NCBI GenBank assembly: GCA_002104895.1
Contig: MCFG01000458.1
Span: 1-49,418, forward strand
Source: Anaeromyces robustus
Taxonomy: Eukaryota; Neocallimastigomycota; Neocallimastigomycetes; Neocallimastigales; Neocallimastigaceae
Direction: 5' to 3'
Length of the DNA: 49,418 nt
Shown here piece by piece: positions 47,371 through 49,418 of this stretch. The position numbers and the translations under genes were made by a program. The number at the start of each line of letters is the position of its first letter. Within the stretch, counting starts at the first letter, position 1. Under the pieces are notes generated by a model. That model made no database searches, was not told the DNA's origin, and saw only the letters and a list, made by a program, of their open reading frames with translations.

Positions 47371-47937
47371 TACAAAAAATAATAAAATATTTTTTTTTTT
47401 TTTTTTAAATTTAAATTCATAATTTTTAATGTATCAGTTGGCGTAAAAATGTATCTATTATATTTATATTTATTGCATTGAATAAAATAATAATAATAAT
47501 AATAATAATAATAATTAATAATAATAATAATAATAATGTAAAATATTGCGTAATAATAAATAAGTATATCAAAATATAAAATAATTCAATTTATTTTAAT
47601 ATTTATTATTTCTATTAAGACTAAACTAGAATAAAATAAAATAAAATAAATATTAACAAAACTTTTTTTTTAAATAATAATAATAAAATAATATTTTGAA
47701 TTTCGAATTAAATTCTTAATAAAAAAATTTAATACACCTGTTTTTTCTATTTTAATAATAATTTTTGTATTGGATAAGCCTTTAATAAATAATATTTAAG
47801 TGTTTAAAATATATAAATATATATATATATATATATTTGACAAAATTCATTCTTAAAATTATTTTTATTATATTTTCGAATTTTTATTAATTTCCTTTAT
47901 GATAAAATTGAATTCCAAATGATATATAGAAAACAGA

Positions 47938-47978
<41 letters not shown>

Positions 47979-48122
47979 GTTGAAAAGATTTTTATATTTT
48001 AATAAAATATAAATATTTGATTTTTATTTTAAAATAAAAATTGTTAAATCTAAAATGTTGAATTAAAAAACAATAATTCTTATACAAATAATCATTGATA
48101 TTACAATAATACAAAGACCAAT

Positions 48123-48153
<31 letters not shown>

Positions 48154-49418
48154 GGTTCATATTATTATCTGCTATTATTACTATTTATTTTTTATTATGA
48201 TTTATTTATTATTATTATTTATTATTATTATTTATTATTATTTATTATTATTAGTATTTATTTTTTAAAAAAAAATTAAATCTATTAGCGTGTATTTCAA
48301 AAAAAAAAAAAAAGAATTTTTTTTTTTTTCTTTAACTCACTATGTAAATTCTTGTTTGCTTTTACCAATATTTATAAAACTTATTTTATTCATACAAGTC
48401 GCTAAATTAGATGAAAAAAGATATGAATAAAAAAAATTCTTTGCCTTACTATTTCGACGTCAACTCTCTTTGGTAATTCTCATACATTTAAGATGTACTT
48501 TAAACACTATTTTAATAATGGATCCAATATATAATAATGTTAACCAAGGAAACCTATCAATTATAATTTAGACCTTTTTTTTTTTTTATTTTTTATTATC
48601 ACTTTTTTTTAATTATTATTATTAAAATAATTTATTATTGATAATTTTATTAAATATTAAACATAAATTCTTTATTATATTAAATTAAATAGTTCTTTTA
48701 TTTTTATATATTATACAATATATTATTAATATATATATTTTAATATTCTCATAAATTATCGTATATTAAAGTATAATCAAAATATAGTAATAATTTATTA
48801 TTATTATATAGCTAAATGTATTACTATATATAATAATTCATATATTATTATATAGTTAAATATATTATTATTTTAAATAATTCTTATATTATTACTATAT
48901 TCTTAATATATATTTTATAATATATTAGTTTATATTCTTATATATTAGATGTTAAATAACTATTTAAAATTATTTAATTTTTATAATTTTTTTTCTTTTT
49001 TTAAAAATTTTTCAATTTAATAATCCTTCGTCTTGGAATGGTTTAGTTCGGAGGTATTTTTCTGGTTAATAAAGCAAAATAAATTAATAAAAACAGAATT
49101 AATAAAAATTTAAATAATAAAACAAAAATAATTAATAAAATAGAATTAATAAAAAATTAAATAATAAAGCAAATAATAAGCAAATATTAATAAATAGATT
49201 AATAAAATAGAATTAATAAAGCAAAAAAAATATAAAATAGAATTAATAAAAATTAAATAATTAATAAAATAGAATTTATACTATAAAAGCAACCAAACGC
49301 ACCTATCCAATAATTTATCACATGATATGAATAATTTATATTATATATTATTATTAATATTAATATTTTATTATTTTTAATTATAAAATAATTAATTAAG
49401 ATTTTATATTGTAATTAA
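47371..49418. other. Downstream part of the right duplication unit
   Basis: Non-coding and AT-rich; mirrors 43040-45040 without the retroposon. It contains a long poly-T (47940-47974), (TTTA)n (48121-48152) and the conserved block at 49024-49054. No gene. Confidence 0.65.

Larger units (their letters stand above)
45402..49418 (+). repeat. Tandem duplication, right unit (runs off the window)
   Basis: Second copy of the unit at 41045. It keeps the intact nuclease gene and lacks the retroposon insertion. Relative to the left unit it has an additional segment near 48530-48585. Confidence 0.92.

Overview
The window looks like an accessory, repeat-rich stretch of a very AT-rich eukaryotic genome, most probably an anaerobic gut fungus (Neocallimastigomycota). 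This is inferred from several things: intergenic DNA that is almost pure A/T, Asn-rich homopolymer proteins, a secreted carbohydrate esterase family 4 enzyme, AAA-ATPase/PD-(D/E)XK and Rpn-type nucleases of bacterial type, and a relic of what looks like a rumen-bacterial tannase-like esterase. There are no rRNA, tRNA or CRISPR features that I can support.

Layout. 1-800: the 3' end of a Ty1/copia retrotransposon (RNase H, polypurine tract, LTR). 800-3800: AT desert with microsatellites and a decayed ankyrin-repeat fragment. 3812-4168: a small secreted, dibasic-processed repeat protein. 7295-8251: a secreted polysaccharide deacetylase whose GPI signal has been shifted out of frame. 9830-10241: an internally deleted, bacterial-looking esterase gene. 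10752-15022: small, weak gene relics in AT-rich DNA. 16242-17621: an intact Rpn/PDDEXK_2 nuclease-like gene.

18745-38300 is a nest of retroelements. A near-complete two-ORF non-LTR retrotransposon on the minus strand (ORF1 25942-27183, ORF2 25933-20062) has a 1.6-kb (ATT)nGAT microsatellite inside ORF2. Its 3' end abuts GGGTTAGG. A second, 5'-truncated copy of its 3' UTR (29575-35604) also begins with GGGTTAGG and is split by a nested Ty3/gypsy element (30150-35408). That element has 565-bp LTRs, an ATATG target duplication, and a self-complementary primer-binding site of Tf1 type. The next segment starts again with GGGTTAG and contains an inverted solo LTR of the same gypsy family with an AAATG target duplication. 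The whole resembles a head-to-tail array of LINE ends joined at telomere-like motifs. A separate poly(A)-tailed retroposon sits at 28227-28526.

41045-49418 is a tandem duplication of about 4.36 kb. Each unit carries one AAA-ATPase-like/PD-(D/E)XK nuclease gene: the left copy is broken by several frameshifts, the right copy is intact. A 65-bp poly(A) retroposon tail is inserted in the left unit only, and the right unit preserves the empty site.

Most of the real host genes are intronless as far as I can see. Everything between them is extremely AT-rich and low in complexity, so weak coding signals there must be treated cautiously.
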